Shown here: positions 1 through 8,867 of the stretch, piece after piece
Layout of the letters: the number at the start of each line of letters is the position of its first letter
How positions within the stretch are numbered: position 1 is the first letter of the stretch
Assembly: GCA_947174495.1 (NCBI GenBank)
Contig: CAMWJC010000029.1
Span: 1-36,079, forward strand
DNA from: an uncultured Lachnospiraceae bacterium
GTDB lineage: Bacteria; Bacillota; Clostridia; Lachnospirales; Lachnospiraceae
Length of the DNA stretch: 36,079 bases
Direction of reading: 5' to 3'
Position numbers and translations under genes: made by a program
The notes under the pieces: model-generated
Seen by the model: only the letters and a program-made list of their open reading frames with translations
Told to the model about the DNA's origin: nothing
The model's database searches: none

Positions 1-198
1 TTTCGATTCAGGGCATTGAGTTTCTGTGCAGGGCAGCTTATGGATATTTTTGACAGCCATTTCCCAAAATCCCGAAAGCAGTCATAGCAGCAAAACCAGA
101 ATTGACACGGAGAGGCTCCGGCATTCTAAATTGTGAGATTGAATTGTTACTTCTTTTTTTGTGCCAAGCTACATATATTTGGATAAGAGGTGAAAGCA
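1..198. other. Region upstream of the spoIIIA operon
   Basis: No gene can be supported here. One forward frame is open from base 1 to a TAG at 85-87 and another to a TGA at 51-53, so the end of an upstream gene could lie at the edge, but 17-28 open codons are not significant. The spoIIIA operon is transcribed by sigma-E in Bacillus subtilis. The best sigma-E-like -10 I can find is CATATATT at 172-179, but no matching -35 lies at the right distance, so I do not call a promoter. A 5-bp hairpin at 108-120 has no T-tract. Confidence 0.4.
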
Positions 199-1203
199 AT
201 GGAAAAAAAAGAAGAAATATTAAGGATCTTTCCGGATTATATGAGAGAAAGATTAGAAAAACCGCTGGAAAGAGCGGACAAACTGGAAGAAATCCGATTG
301 GGGATTGGGCGTCCGGTACGTTTCCTGACCTCTGGTGAAGAGTTGTTCTTATCCTATCGGGGAGGCTTTGGGAAAAGTATTCAAGATGCGTGGTTCATTA
401 CGGAACGGGAGATGGAAGAGATTATTAAAAATGTGTGCCGCTATTCTATGTATGCATTTGAAAATGAGATTCGTCAGGGATTTTTGACCATCGCTGGCGG
501 ACATCGCATCGGTCTGGCAGGACAAGTGGTGCTCAATGAGGACGGAAGTATTCGGAATATGGCGCATATTCGTTTTTTAAATATTCGGATTTCCCATCAA
601 ATTGTCGGTGCGGCAGATGGAATTATGGAATTTCTTTATGAGGGAAAAAGATTTTGCAATACCCTTTTGGTTTCCCCTCCCGGAGGTGGAAAGACAACCC
701 TTCTTCGTGATATTGTACGGCAGGTCTCTGCAGGAAATTTATATGGGACAGGAAGGCAGGTTGGAGTAGTGGATGAGCGTTCCGAAATTGCAGGAAGTTT
801 TATGGGAATACCACAAAATGACGTGGGAATGCGTACGGATGTACTGGATGGCTGTCCTAAAATACAGGGAATGATGCTCCTTATGCGTTCCATGTCTCCG
901 GCTGTTGTAGCAGTTGATGAAATCGGAGGCTATGAGGATATGAAAGCCGTTTATCAGGTACTTCAGTGCGGAAGCAGTGTACTTGCTACCATGCATGGGA
1001 ATTCCATGGAGGATGTGGAAAGGCATATGAATGCGGGGATCTTGGAACAAAATGGCGGACAGGTATTATACAGACCAGAAGATATCTTTGAGAGGTATGT
1101 GTTTTTAGAGAGAAAAAGAGGGAACTGTCGGGTTAAGGAGATTCTGGATCAAAAAGGGATTAAATCGGAAAAGAAAAGAAAGGAACTATTATGCTGCAGT
1201 TGA
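199..1203 (+). CDS. spoIIIAA: Stage III sporulation protein AA, AAA-type ATPase
   Basis: SpoIIIAA is the cytoplasmic ATPase of the SpoIIIA complex, made in the mother cell and thought to power the channel that keeps the engulfed forespore active. It resembles the ATPases of type II and IV secretion systems. The 334-residue product carries a P-loop (PPGGGKTTLLRD, about residues 155-166) and a Walker B-like strand (AVVAVDEIGG, near residue 240), followed by ATMHG, as in secretion ATPases. I place the start at ATG 199 because AGAGGTG (186-192) lies six bases upstream; a GTG at 190 is inside that site. The gene overlaps spoIIIAB by 13 bases and opens the eight-gene operon. Identity is secure from the motifs and the seven following genes. 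Confidence 0.96.
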   Translation: MEKKEEILRIFPDYMRERLEKPLERADKLEEIRLGIGRPVRFLTSGEELFLSYRGGFGKSIQDAWFITEREMEEIIKNVCRYSMYAFENEIRQGFLTIAGGHRIGLAGQVVLNEDGSIRNMAHIRFLNIRISHQIVGAADGIMEFLYEGKRFCNTLLVSPPGGGKTTLLRDIVRQVSAGNLYGTGRQVGVVDERSEIAGSFMGIPQNDVGMRTDVLDGCPKIQGMMLLMRSMSPAVVAVDEIGGYEDMKAVYQVLQCGSSVLATMHGNSMEDVERHMNAGILEQNGGQVLYRPEDIFERYVFLERKRGNCRVKEILDQKGIKSEKKRKELLCCS

Positions 1204-1706
1204 CAGGCTGTTTAATGATCATTGCCGGCTGTGTGGGAGTTGCGACGGTGATATGCAGGGATTATAACAGCAGGATTTTTCTGCTAAAACAGATCAGAGA
1301 AATCTATGAAAATTTGAAATATTATATTACCTATCAGAAGACGACAATACCGGAAGCAATGCTTCGGCTTTCAGAAAAAGAAAGAGATCCTTTTTCTGCC
1401 GTATTCTATGATATTTATGAAGAAAGCAGATCGGGAAACGGGAATTTTCCGGATATTTGGAAAAGGCATATAGGAAGAATGTTGTCAGGATCTGCCCTGT
1501 GTGATGCGGAAAAGAAGTTGCTTTTAGATTTCCCGTCCTGTCTGGGATATATGGAAGAAGGGGCTCAGGCAGGAGCTTTGGATGAATTGCAGAGAGAAGT
1601 GATACGATGCATTGAGGAACTGTCCGGAGAACAGAAGAGTAAAAATAAAATGGTGATGAGTCTTGGGCTTGCTGGTGGAGTGCTCTTATCCATTCTGCTG
1701 CTGTAG
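1191..1706 (+). CDS. spoIIIAB: Stage III sporulation protein AB
   Basis: This 171-residue membrane protein fits SpoIIIAB, which is related in fold to GspF-type platform proteins and is thought to couple the SpoIIIAA ATPase to the membrane channel. A hydrophobic segment lies at residues 4-21 and another at the extreme C-terminus (about 154-171, ending in LLSILLL), with a charged helical middle, the usual SpoIIIAB arrangement. The start codon lies within the end of spoIIIAA, preceded by AAAGGAAC, so translation is probably coupled. The next gene starts 19 bases after the stop. Confidence 0.93.
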   Translation: MLQLTGCLMIIAGCVGVATVICRDYNSRIFLLKQIREIYENLKYYITYQKTTIPEAMLRLSEKERDPFSAVFYDIYEESRSGNGNFPDIWKRHIGRMLSGSALCDAEKKLLLDFPSCLGYMEEGAQAGALDELQREVIRCIEELSGEQKSKNKMVMSLGLAGGVLLSILLL

Positions 1707-1725
1707 CCGGGAAGATGGAGGAAAC

Positions 1726-1920
1726 ATGGAGGTAAGCCTGATATTCAAGATTGCGGCAGTAGGTATTTTAGTTACAATTTTAGGGCAGATCCTGAAGCAC
1801 AGCGGAAGGGAAGAACATGCTTTTTTGATCAGTCTTGCAGGATTGATATTGGTTCTTACGTGGATTTTGCCGTACATATACGATTTGTTTATGATGATAC
1901 AGGACTTGTTCAGTATGTAA
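1726..1920 (+). CDS. spoIIIAC: Stage III sporulation protein AC
   Basis: A 64-residue protein made almost wholly of two membrane helices (about residues 5-22 and 30-55), the size and form of SpoIIIAC, a small integral membrane part of the SpoIIIA channel. The frame stays open upstream to 1663, but that extension overlaps the end of spoIIIAB and is cysteine-rich nonsense; ATG 1726 with GATGGAGGAAAC in front gives the normal family length. It sits between spoIIIAB and spoIIIAD as in other endospore formers. Confidence 0.93.
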   Translation: MEVSLIFKIAAVGILVTILGQILKHSGREEHAFLISLAGLILVLTWILPYIYDLFMMIQDLFSM

Positions 1921-1948
1921 CTTTTTTACACAAAGTGAGGGCTGGAAA

Positions 1949-2344
1949 ATGGAGATTATTAAGATTGGAATTTTGGGCGTGACTGGAGTTATGCTTGCTT
2001 TACAGTTTAAGTCAGGTAGACCCGAATACGGATTTTATCTCGGAACAGTGATCTGCTTGATCATTTTTTTCTTCTCGCTGCAGGGACTTAGCACCTTGCT
2101 TTCGCGGGTGCAGGAAATAGAGACTTATTTAAGTGTTAGTGGGAGTTATCTGGGCTTCTTGTTTAAAGCGGTAGGTATTACCTATGTATGCGAGTTCTGC
2201 GCATCAATTTGCAAAGATGCGGGGTATGGGGCTGTGGCAGGACAAATAGAAATATTTGGAAAACTGTCGGTCCTTATGATGGGAATCCCTGTTTTAATAG
2301 CCGTTGTGGAAAATATTAATGCTTTGGCTGGTCAGGTAGGATGA
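1949..2344 (+). CDS. spoIIIAD: Stage III sporulation protein AD
   Basis: A 131-residue hydrophobic protein with roughly four predicted membrane segments, matching SpoIIIAD in size, composition and position. SpoIIIAC, AD and AE are integral membrane parts of the mother-cell channel; their exact mechanism is unsettled. GTGAGGG at 1935-1941 serves as ribosome binding site. The stop codon overlaps the start of spoIIIAE as ATGA, which suggests coupled translation. Confidence 0.93.
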   Translation: MEIIKIGILGVTGVMLALQFKSGRPEYGFYLGTVICLIIFFFSLQGLSTLLSRVQEIETYLSVSGSYLGFLFKAVGITYVCEFCASICKDAGYGAVAGQIEIFGKLSVLMMGIPVLIAVVENINALAGQVG

Positions 2345-3510
2345 ATAATGTGAAAACCGTACGAACAGTATTTATGTTGGTAATGACTTTAGGATTACTT
2401 TTGGGAATTACGTTGCCTGCTTATGCAAAAGAAAACGAGGAGAGAACGGCAGAACAGCAGTATGTGGAAGACTATCTTACATCCATGGATATGAGTGGTA
2501 TTGATGAGGGGATAAGAAGTTTGTTTCCCGACACAAAGATAAATGCAGAGGAACTTTTGCGGTTAATATTGGATGGAAGAATAATGGATGCAGGAAAAGA
2601 ACTTTTTTTACAGATGAAAGGGAGCCTGACGGGAGAATTCTTAAATGTTCGCCGGATTTTTTTATACATATTGGTTTTAGGTGTGCTCTCGGCATTGTTT
2701 TCCGGTTTTTCTGATTTGTTTTCCGGGCAGCAGATTGCCTCTGCCGGATTTTATTTTCTTTATCTATTTCTTATGGTGGTTCTTACCGGGGCATTTCTTA
2801 TCGTGGCAAAGATTGCAGCAAACGCTGTTGAAAATATTGTATTGTTTGTTAGGTTATTTATTCCTGCTTATCTTACTGCTATAGGAGCAGCGGGGGGGAC
2901 GGCTGCGGCCGTTTGTTATTATCAGTTGATGCTTCTAGTGGTTTATTTTGTGGAAGGATTTGTAAATACAGTGTTATTGCCCTTTGTATACAGCTACATA
3001 TTACTTGCGCTCTTAAATGGAATATGGTCGGAAGAAAAATTGTCTCTTTTACTGGATTTAATGAAAAAGGGAATCAGTGCAGCGCTTAAAATCTCCATGG
3101 GTACAGTTACAGGATTAAGCCTTGTACAATCCGTAGTTGTACCGGTGGCAGATAGGTTAAAGATATCAGCACTTAGAAAAACTGTGGCAGCAATTCCAGG
3201 AATTGGAAAGGTAGCGGAGGGAGTGGCAGAACTGGTTCTTGGATCGGCAGTTCTTTTAAAGAATAGTATTGGAGTACTGCTTTTGCTGCTTTTACTTGGA
3301 AGCTGCTTGATACCGCTTGCTAGAATTCTTTTGGTTACGGGGGCGGTTAAGCTGGGAGCTGCAATTGCAGGAATTGTAAGTGATAAGAGGTTTTCCGGCT
3401 GTGCAGACCGGGTCGGAGAGGGCTGCTTTCTATTATTCCGCTGCGTATTTACGTCAATGCTGCTCTTTGTTATTGTAATTGCCATTGCAGCATACACGAT
3501 ATCCTACTGA
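2341..3510 (+). CDS. spoIIIAE: Stage III sporulation protein AE, polytopic membrane protein
   Basis: The 389-residue product begins with a signal peptide (hydrophobic residues about 9-27, ending AYAKE) followed by an acidic region that would face the intermembrane space, then about seven or eight membrane helices to the C-terminus. This is the typical SpoIIIAE plan; the protein is the largest membrane component of the SpoIIIA channel and is needed for sigma-G activity in the forespore. It starts inside the spoIIIAD stop codon (ATGA) and is followed after 32 bases by spoIIIAF. Confidence 0.95.
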   Translation: MNNVKTVRTVFMLVMTLGLLLGITLPAYAKENEERTAEQQYVEDYLTSMDMSGIDEGIRSLFPDTKINAEELLRLILDGRIMDAGKELFLQMKGSLTGEFLNVRRIFLYILVLGVLSALFSGFSDLFSGQQIASAGFYFLYLFLMVVLTGAFLIVAKIAANAVENIVLFVRLFIPAYLTAIGAAGGTAAAVCYYQLMLLVVYFVEGFVNTVLLPFVYSYILLALLNGIWSEEKLSLLLDLMKKGISAALKISMGTVTGLSLVQSVVVPVADRLKISALRKTVAAIPGIGKVAEGVAELVLGSAVLLKNSIGVLLLLLLLGSCLIPLARILLVTGAVKLGAAIAGIVSDKRFSGCADRVGEGCFLLFRCVFTSMLLFVIVIAIAAYTISY

Positions 3511-3542
3511 CAAAAAGACAGGTTGGGAAAGGAGAAATCACA

Positions 3543-4124
3543 TTGATTCTTGCAATTAAAGAAATATGCATCTTCATGCTTGTTGCCCAGGCTATATTGT
3601 TTTTTGTGCCAGGAGGAACTTATATGAAGTATGTCCGAATCCTTGTAGGCATTTTAATGATACTTCGGATCACTGAACCATTGCTTTATTTTTTTGCAGA
3701 TGAGAATACCGGAAAAGAAATACAAAAACGGATGGCAGAGTTGATGAAGGATGCGGAAGAAAATGGACAGATGTTGGTTGTAGAGGATGGAAGTATGGGA
3801 ATTTATAAGCAAATTGAAGAGGAGTTAAAGAGAAAACTCTTGCAGTGCAAGAATGATTATGTGATAAGAGCAGTGACACTTGATGAGGAAAATGGGCTGG
3901 TAGTGATCACAGTAGAATCATGGAAAGAAAAAGAAGAGGCTAACAGTGAGATACGTATTGCTCCTGTAATTTTGGGGAATGAGAATATTCAGGATGAAAC
4001 GATGTCTGATGATGATAAAGGGCATAGGGAAGTTCAGGAATTAAAGGAGCAGTACGGAAATTGTATCGGAGTGAACCCGGAGAGCATTGTAATCAGAGGG
4101 ACAGGAGAGACAGACAGGAGGTGA
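3543..4124 (+). CDS. spoIIIAF: Stage III sporulation protein AF
   Basis: A 193-residue protein with two N-terminal membrane helices (about residues 8-24 and 29-48) and a soluble, charged C-terminal domain, as in SpoIIIAF, whose soluble part has the ring-building-motif fold of secretion ring proteins. The start is TTG 3543: AAAGGAG at 3528-3534 lies eight bases upstream and no ATG is better placed. Four bases separate its TGA from the GTG of spoIIIAG. Confidence 0.93.
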   Translation: MILAIKEICIFMLVAQAILFFVPGGTYMKYVRILVGILMILRITEPLLYFFADENTGKEIQKRMAELMKDAEENGQMLVVEDGSMGIYKQIEEELKRKLLQCKNDYVIRAVTLDEENGLVVITVESWKEKEEANSEIRIAPVILGNENIQDETMSDDDKGHREVQELKEQYGNCIGVNPESIVIRGTGETDRR

Positions 4125-4128
4125 GGGA

Positions 4129-4767
4129 GTGCTGAAGGAAAAGCTTGCAGAAGGAAAAAAGAAGGGAAAGCTGACGAAGGATAATTTTCTGATCATGGTT
4201 CTTTTAGGAATTCTTCTTCTGATAATTGCTTGGCCGGTAAAGCAGGAAAAAGATAAAAGCATGTCACAGTCCGGTCAATGGGACAGTGATCATGTTACAC
4301 TGGATTTACTAAATAATAAAGGTACGGATTCGGTGAGGGTAGAGAATGAAATATCGAGTACGGAACAGGAATACGTGGCATATCTGGAGGAAGAGCTGGA
4401 ACGTCTGCTTACCACGATGGACGGCGTGGGAGCAGTGAAGGTTATGATCACATTGGAGGACAAGGGGGAGACACTGGTTGAAAAGGATCAGATTACTAGA
4501 CAGGAAGGAACTACAGAGGTGGACTCCGCCGGAGGCAGCAGAAATACAACTGATATCTCCAGAGAGGAGAGTACAGTATTTTCTGGACAAGGAAATTCGG
4601 AAACTCCATTTATCAGGCAGATAAAGTATCCCAGAGTCTATGGAGTTGCGGTGTCAGCAGAAGGCGGAGGAAATTCGGAAACGGCACAGAAGATTACTAG
4701 GGCAATTCAGGCATTATTTGGAATCGAGCCTCATAAAATTATTATAGTTAAAATGATATCAAGGTAA
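4129..4767 (+). CDS. spoIIIAG: Stage III sporulation protein AG
   Basis: SpoIIIAG forms a large ring in the space between mother cell and forespore membranes. The 212-residue product has a basic N-terminus, one membrane helix at about residues 22-39 (FLIMVLLGILLLIIAW), and a soluble domain with the sequence MDGVGAVKVMITLE (near residue 100), typical of the SpoIIIAG ring-building region. A Ser/Thr/Gly-rich insert follows before the final strand and helix. The start is GTG 4129, preceded by GGAGGTGAGGGA. The operon position supports the call. Confidence 0.95.
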   Translation: MLKEKLAEGKKKGKLTKDNFLIMVLLGILLLIIAWPVKQEKDKSMSQSGQWDSDHVTLDLLNNKGTDSVRVENEISSTEQEYVAYLEEELERLLTTMDGVGAVKVMITLEDKGETLVEKDQITRQEGTTEVDSAGGSRNTTDISREESTVFSGQGNSETPFIRQIKYPRVYGVAVSAEGGGNSETAQKITRAIQALFGIEPHKIIIVKMISR

Positions 4768-4781
4768 AAGGAGATACGGGA

Positions 4782-5513
4782 TTGAAGAATATGGTGAAAA
4801 AGAATCAGATTATGATTACGGCGCTGGCGATTATGATCGCAGTTGCAGGATACCTGAATTTTGCCGGCACCAGAATTACGGAAGAGGAGATTATGACCAC
4901 GGGAGCAGAAAAAGTTGCCTCAGTGGGGCAGGCAGATCCAGAGGTGGCGGCATTGTTCGAGATATCCGATGAAGACATGGAACAGGCACAGTATGGAGAA
5001 ATCGAAAGTCTGGATTCCGATGTTGTTCTTCAGCAGGAAAACTATCTGGATGAAACAATGGATGAAGCAATGGCAAATCAGATGGCCCAAAATCTGGAAA
5101 ATCAGATTTCGGATGGTGAAGTTCCGGGAGAGGCGGTATTTACTTCAACATCAGGACTTGATACGCTTTCCGGAGCGCGCCTTTTAAAGGAGCAAACCAG
5201 AGCCAGAAACAAGGAAACCCTGCTGGAAATTATCAATAATGTAAATATTGGAGAAGAACAAAAGCAGGAAGCTGTAGATAATATGATATCCATTACTGAT
5301 ATAGCAGAAAAAGAAACAGCAGCGGAAATTCTTCTTGAGAGCAAAGGGTTTGATGATGTGGTAGTGAGCATTACAGATGACACTGTGGATGTGGTAGTGG
5401 GAATGGTTGATTTGTCAGAAGCACAGCGTGCCCAGATCGAGGATATCATTATTAGAAAAACAGGCGTGGCACCGGAAGCAATTGTGATCAGCACATTACC
5501 TTCAAAGGAATAA
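4782..5513 (+). CDS. spoIIIAH: Stage III sporulation protein AH
   Basis: SpoIIIAH is the mother-cell channel protein that reaches across the intermembrane space, pairing with forespore SpoIIQ in Bacillus; its fold resembles YscJ/FliF ring proteins. The 243-residue product has one N-terminal membrane helix (about residues 9-27), an acidic linker, and a C-terminal domain from about residue 120 with two alpha/beta units ending VAPEAIVISTLPSKE. The start is TTG 4782, eight bases after AAAGGAG; an in-frame ATG at 4791 is too far from that site. No spoIIQ gene is seen in the window. This ends the operon. Confidence 0.95.
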   Translation: MKNMVKKNQIMITALAIMIAVAGYLNFAGTRITEEEIMTTGAEKVASVGQADPEVAALFEISDEDMEQAQYGEIESLDSDVVLQQENYLDETMDEAMANQMAQNLENQISDGEVPGEAVFTSTSGLDTLSGARLLKEQTRARNKETLLEIINNVNIGEEQKQEAVDNMISITDIAEKETAAEILLESKGFDDVVVSITDDTVDVVVGMVDLSEAQRAQIEDIIIRKTGVAPEAIVISTLPSKE

Positions 5514-5876
5514 ACAGGTGCTATATTCATCTAAATGTGGTATTCTATTACGAGAATAAAATAATTTGCCGCTAAAAGGGTATATTGAAATAAGGACGGA
5601 TGCCTTATGAAATGTATATTCAATGTTTACCGGAAGGGGAATCAGGTGTATGAAATGCGTAGATTTTAAGCGATCAATCAGGCTAGCATGGTGTCTGTGT
5701 GATTGTATGCCTGTTTCCTGTTTATCCGGTATACCATGTGGAGAGCAAAGCAGCAGGAAATGATTTTCAGGTTTTGGCTTTATTATTTTAGCGGATTATG
5801 ATATGCTTCTATGAGCACAAAATACAAGTCGGGAAATCGGCAGACAGGATATCTAATGAACTTGGAGGATAAATCA
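5514..5876. other. 363-base gap between spoIIIAH and prfC
   Basis: No conventional gene is supported. It holds a 6-bp hairpin (TATTCT 5541-5546 with AGAATA 5553-5558, no good T-tract) that could be a weak end to the spoIIIA transcript. A nested inverted repeat follows: ATTGAA and ATAAGG at 5584-5595 pair with CCTTAT 5603-5608 and TTCAAT 5619-5624. A 20-codon open frame at 5607-5669 has AAGGACGG seven bases ahead, but the hairpin covers both site and start. The prfC promoter lies at the right-hand end. Confidence 0.45.
5774..5802 (+). promoter_or_regulatory. Probable sigma-A promoter of prfC
   Basis: TTGGCT (5774-5779) and TATGAT (5797-5802) are separated by 17 bases, close to the vegetative consensus. 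Transcription would start near 5809 and give a leader of about 68 bases before the GTG start of prfC. Confidence 0.55.
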
Positions 5877-7469
5877 GTGAGCAGTTTTGAACAGGAAATA
5901 AACAGGAGAAGGACATTTGCTATTATTTCGCATCCGGATGCCGGCAAAACAACTTTAACAGAGAAGTTTCTTTTGTACGGAGGAGCAATCAACCTGGCAG
6001 GCAGCGTGAAGGGAAAAGCAACGGCAAGGCATGCGGTTTCTGATTGGATGGAAATTGAAAAGGAGAGAGGCATTTCTGTTACGTCGTCAGTGCTTCAATT
6101 TGAATATGATGGGTTCTGTATTAATATTTTGGATACTCCGGGACATCAGGACTTTTCGGAAGATACCTACAGAACATTGATGGCAGCGGATTCTGCTGTG
6201 ATGGTTATTGATGCATCCAAGGGGGTAGAGGCACAGACACGTAAGCTATTTAAGGTATGTGTAATGCGTAAGATTCCGATCTTCACTTTTATTAATAAGA
6301 TGGATAGAGATGCAAATGATACCTTTGAATTATTGGATGAAATTGAAAAAGAGCTAGGGATAGCTACTTGCCCGGTAAACTGGCCGATTGGATCTGGAAA
6401 GCAGTTTAAAGGAGTTTATGACAGAGACAGCCAGTGCGTTATTACCTATTCCGATACTGAGAAAGGGACTAAAGAAGGGGAGACTAATATGATTCCTCTT
6501 TCAGATGAGGACAAGCTCCTTTCCATGATTGGTGAAGAAGCAAAGGAACTGCTCTGCGATGAAATCGAGCTTTTGGATGGTGCAAGTGCAGAGTATGACC
6601 TTGATAAAATCCGTGCAGGAGAGCTGACACCAGTTTTTTTTGGTTCTGCTCTGACAAATTTTGGTGTAGAGATATTCCTTCAACATTTTCTCAAGATGAC
6701 TACGACACCGCTGCCCAGAAAGGCGGACATTGGTTTGATTTCGCCGACTGAAAATGATTTTTCAGCATTTGTATTTAAGATACAGGCGAACATGAATAAA
6801 GCACACAGAGATCGAATTGCATTTATGCGCATCTGTTCCGGAAAGTATGAAGCCAGTATGGAGGTTAAGCATGTTCAGGGAGGGAAAGTCATGCGCCTGT
6901 CACAACCTCAGCAGATCATGGCAAGTGAAAGGAAGATTCTTGATGAGGCATATGCGGGAGACATTATAGGGGTTTTTGATCCTGGAATTTTTTCTATTGG
7001 GGATACATTATGTATGCCTAGGGAACAATTTCAGTATGAGGGAATTCCTACTTTTGCACCGGAACATTTTGCAAGGGTCAGACAGATAGATACCATGAAG
7101 CGGAAGCAATTTGTCAAGGGTATTACGCAGATTGCGCAGGAGGGTGCCATTCAGATTTTTCAAGAATTTAACACCGGTATGGAAGAGATTATTGTGGGTG
7201 TAGTAGGTGTGTTGCAGTTTGATGTGCTCAAGTATCGTCTGGAAAACGAATACAATGTGGAAATTAAATTAGATACTTTACCTTATGAACACATTCGCTG
7301 GATTGAGAATAAGGATATTGATTTGAGCAGACTGTCGGGTACTTCTGACATGAAAAAAATAAAAGACCTGAAAGGAAATCCTCTGCTGCTATTTGTCAAC
7401 GCATGGAGTGTAGGCATGACACTGGATAGAAACGAGGGATTGATCCTTTCTGAATTTGGGCGTGATTAA
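5877..7469 (+). CDS. prfC: Peptide chain release factor 3 (RF3)
   Basis: RF3 is a translational GTPase that recycles release factors RF1/RF2 from the ribosome after termination. The 530-residue product has the G1 motif HPDAGKTT near residue 19, the G3 motif DTPGHQDFSEDTYRTL and the G4 motif INKMDRD, followed by the RF3-type C-terminal domains; the length matches the family (about 525-530). The open frame extends upstream to an ATG at 5811, but GTG 5877 with GGAGG at 5864-5868 gives the right size and removes a non-homologous head. Its TAA is followed directly by the start of the next gene, so the two are probably co-transcribed. Confidence 0.95.
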   Translation: MSSFEQEINRRRTFAIISHPDAGKTTLTEKFLLYGGAINLAGSVKGKATARHAVSDWMEIEKERGISVTSSVLQFEYDGFCINILDTPGHQDFSEDTYRTLMAADSAVMVIDASKGVEAQTRKLFKVCVMRKIPIFTFINKMDRDANDTFELLDEIEKELGIATCPVNWPIGSGKQFKGVYDRDSQCVITYSDTEKGTKEGETNMIPLSDEDKLLSMIGEEAKELLCDEIELLDGASAEYDLDKIRAGELTPVFFGSALTNFGVEIFLQHFLKMTTTPLPRKADIGLISPTENDFSAFVFKIQANMNKAHRDRIAFMRICSGKYEASMEVKHVQGGKVMRLSQPQQIMASERKILDEAYAGDIIGVFDPGIFSIGDTLCMPREQFQYEGIPTFAPEHFARVRQIDTMKRKQFVKGITQIAQEGAIQIFQEFNTGMEEIIVGVVGVLQFDVLKYRLENEYNVEIKLDTLPYEHIRWIENKDIDLSRLSGTSDMKKIKDLKGNPLLLFVNAWSVGMTLDRNEGLILSEFGRD

Positions 7470-8762
7470 ATGAAAACGAAACAGAGAATACTCCTTGTCT
7501 GTGTATTGATGCTGATGCTTGCAGGATGTACACCAACTATCCGGCAGCAGGAAGCAGACAGCCAGGAGAGCAAAGAGCAATTAAATAGGCAGGAAGATGA
7601 TTTACAGAGCCCAACGAAGAAACCTGTAGATGAGAATCCTTCTGTAGCTTCTTCACCCAAGGAAGACGGAAAACCGCAACAGGAAATCGTTAACGAGGAT
7701 GTAGACAGTATTCCTGGGGTTCCTGAGGAGGAAGTTCTGTTTTTGAAGGACCAGCAAAAAGGACTTTTCCACTACGAAAGACTCAGTGAAGAAGAGCAGA
7801 CTGTTTACGTGGAGATTTTAAGTATTTTGAAGCAGTTTGGCGAAGGAATCGCGCTGAGAAGCATGAATACGGATCAGATTGAGCGGGCATTTCAAAGTGT
7901 GCTTAATGACCATCCTGAAATATTTTATGTGGAAGGGTACACGTTTACCAGATACACCCTGGGAGATGTCGTCAAGAAGATTACTTTTTCGGGGTCCTAC
8001 AATATGTCCAGCGCTGAGGCAGCTGACAGGCAGGAACAGATCAATCTTTATGTTGCGGAATGTATGCAGGGAATGGCCCCGAATTTGGATGATTATGAAA
8101 GAGTGAAATATATATATGAATATATTATTCAGGAAACGGAATACGATGCACAGGCACCGGATAATCAGAATATCTGCTCTGTATTTATTCATCGAAGGAG
8201 TGTTTGTCAGGGTTATGCGAAGGCAACAGAATACCTTTTAAACAGTGCGGGAATCGAAGCAACTCTGATCATGGGGAGAGTTTCCGATGGAGAGGGACAT
8301 GCATGGAACCTTGTACGCTTGGATGATAATTATTATTTCGTTGATACTACTTGGGGGGATGCTTCCTACCAGATGATAGGGGGAAGCAGTGAGATGACCG
8401 GAAGTATACCGCCGATCAATTATGATTACCTGTGTGTGACAACACAGCAGCTCGAAAAAACTCATACCATTGATGCCATAGTGGATATTCCGGTTTGCAG
8501 TGCGATGGAGGATAATTATTATGTGAGGGAGGGATTGTATTTTACGCAGGTGGATGAGGAACTTTTAGAACAGGTTTTCCTCACAGCTTACGAGAACGAA
8601 AGTGGTTATGTTACTTTAAAGTGTGCAGACGAACAGACTTATTATGATATGAGGGAGCATTTGATTGCTGATCAAAAGATATTCCGCTACCTACATGCAA
8701 AAGGGGGAACGGTCTCTTATGCGGAGAACGAAGAGCAGCTCAGTCTTAGCTTTTGGCTGTAG
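7470..8762 (+). CDS. Lipoprotein with transglutaminase-like domain
   Basis: A 430-residue predicted lipoprotein: a short basic start, a hydrophobic stretch and the lipobox LAGC, with Cys20 as the likely lipid-modified residue. A low-complexity Gln/Glu/Lys/Pro linker (about 21-80) follows. The fold then resembles the transglutaminase-like cysteine peptidase superfamily, with a visible triad: C246 in [10 protein letters not shown]277 in GHAWNLV and D292 in FVDTTWGD. Such proteins sit on the outer face of the membrane and may cleave or cross-link cell-surface proteins or peptidoglycan peptides; the substrate is not evident. ATG follows the prfC stop with no clear ribosome binding site, so translation may depend on coupling. 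Confidence 0.88.
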   Translation: MKTKQRILLVCVLMLMLAGCTPTIRQQEADSQESKEQLNRQEDDLQSPTKKPVDENPSVASSPKEDGKPQQEIVNEDVDSIPGVPEEEVLFLKDQQKGLFHYERLSEEEQTVYVEILSILKQFGEGIALRSMNTDQIERAFQSVLNDHPEIFYVEGYTFTRYTLGDVVKKITFSGSYNMSSAEAADRQEQINLYVAECMQGMAPNLDDYERVKYIYEYIIQETEYDAQAPDNQNICSVFIHRRSVCQGYAKATEYLLNSAGIEATLIMGRVSDGEGHAWNLVRLDDNYYFVDTTWGDASYQMIGGSSEMTGSIPPINYDYLCVTTQQLEKTHTIDAIVDIPVCSAMEDNYYVREGLYFTQVDEELLEQVFLTAYENESGYVTLKCADEQTYYDMREHLIADQKIFRYLHAKGGTVSYAENEEQLSLSFWL

Positions 8763-8770
8763 AATAGGAC

Positions 8771-8799
8771 TAGGCAAAACGGGTAAATTTTGATATGAT
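8771..8799 (+). promoter_or_regulatory. Promoter ahead of the Asp23-nusB-recN gene run
   Basis: TAGGCA (8771-8776), a 17-base spacer and TATGAT (8794-8799), with TG at 8791-8792 forming an extended -10. It lies 69 bases upstream of the Asp23-family gene and may serve the whole housekeeping run that follows. Confidence 0.6.
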
Positions 8800-8827
8800 T
8801 ATCATGAATAAGGCTTGCAGTCAATTC

Positions 8828-8845
8828 CCCGTAGAATGCTGCGGG
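8828..8845 (+). promoter_or_regulatory. Leader hairpin before the Asp23-family gene
   Basis: CCCGTAG (8828-8834) pairs with CTGCGGG (8839-8845) around an AATG loop, with one G-U pair. No T-tract follows, so it is not a terminator; it ends just before the purine-rich ribosome binding site (AAAGGA) and may stabilise the message or affect translation. Confidence 0.4.
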
Positions 8846-8867
8846 AAGAAAAGAAAGGAATATTATC

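Noticed and set aside
1-87. Possible tail of an upstream gene
   Set aside because: Two forward frames are open from the edge but for only 17-28 codons, no motif is recognised and no terminator follows.
102-338. 78-residue forward frame at the start of spoIIIAA
   Set aside because: It overlaps the N-terminal coding part of spoIIIAA in another frame, has no ribosome binding site and no recognisable pattern.
2994-3497. 167-residue - strand frame inside spoIIIAE
   Set aside because: It lies wholly opposite a well-supported membrane protein gene and has a Ser/Thr/Pro-rich composition typical of antisense shadows.
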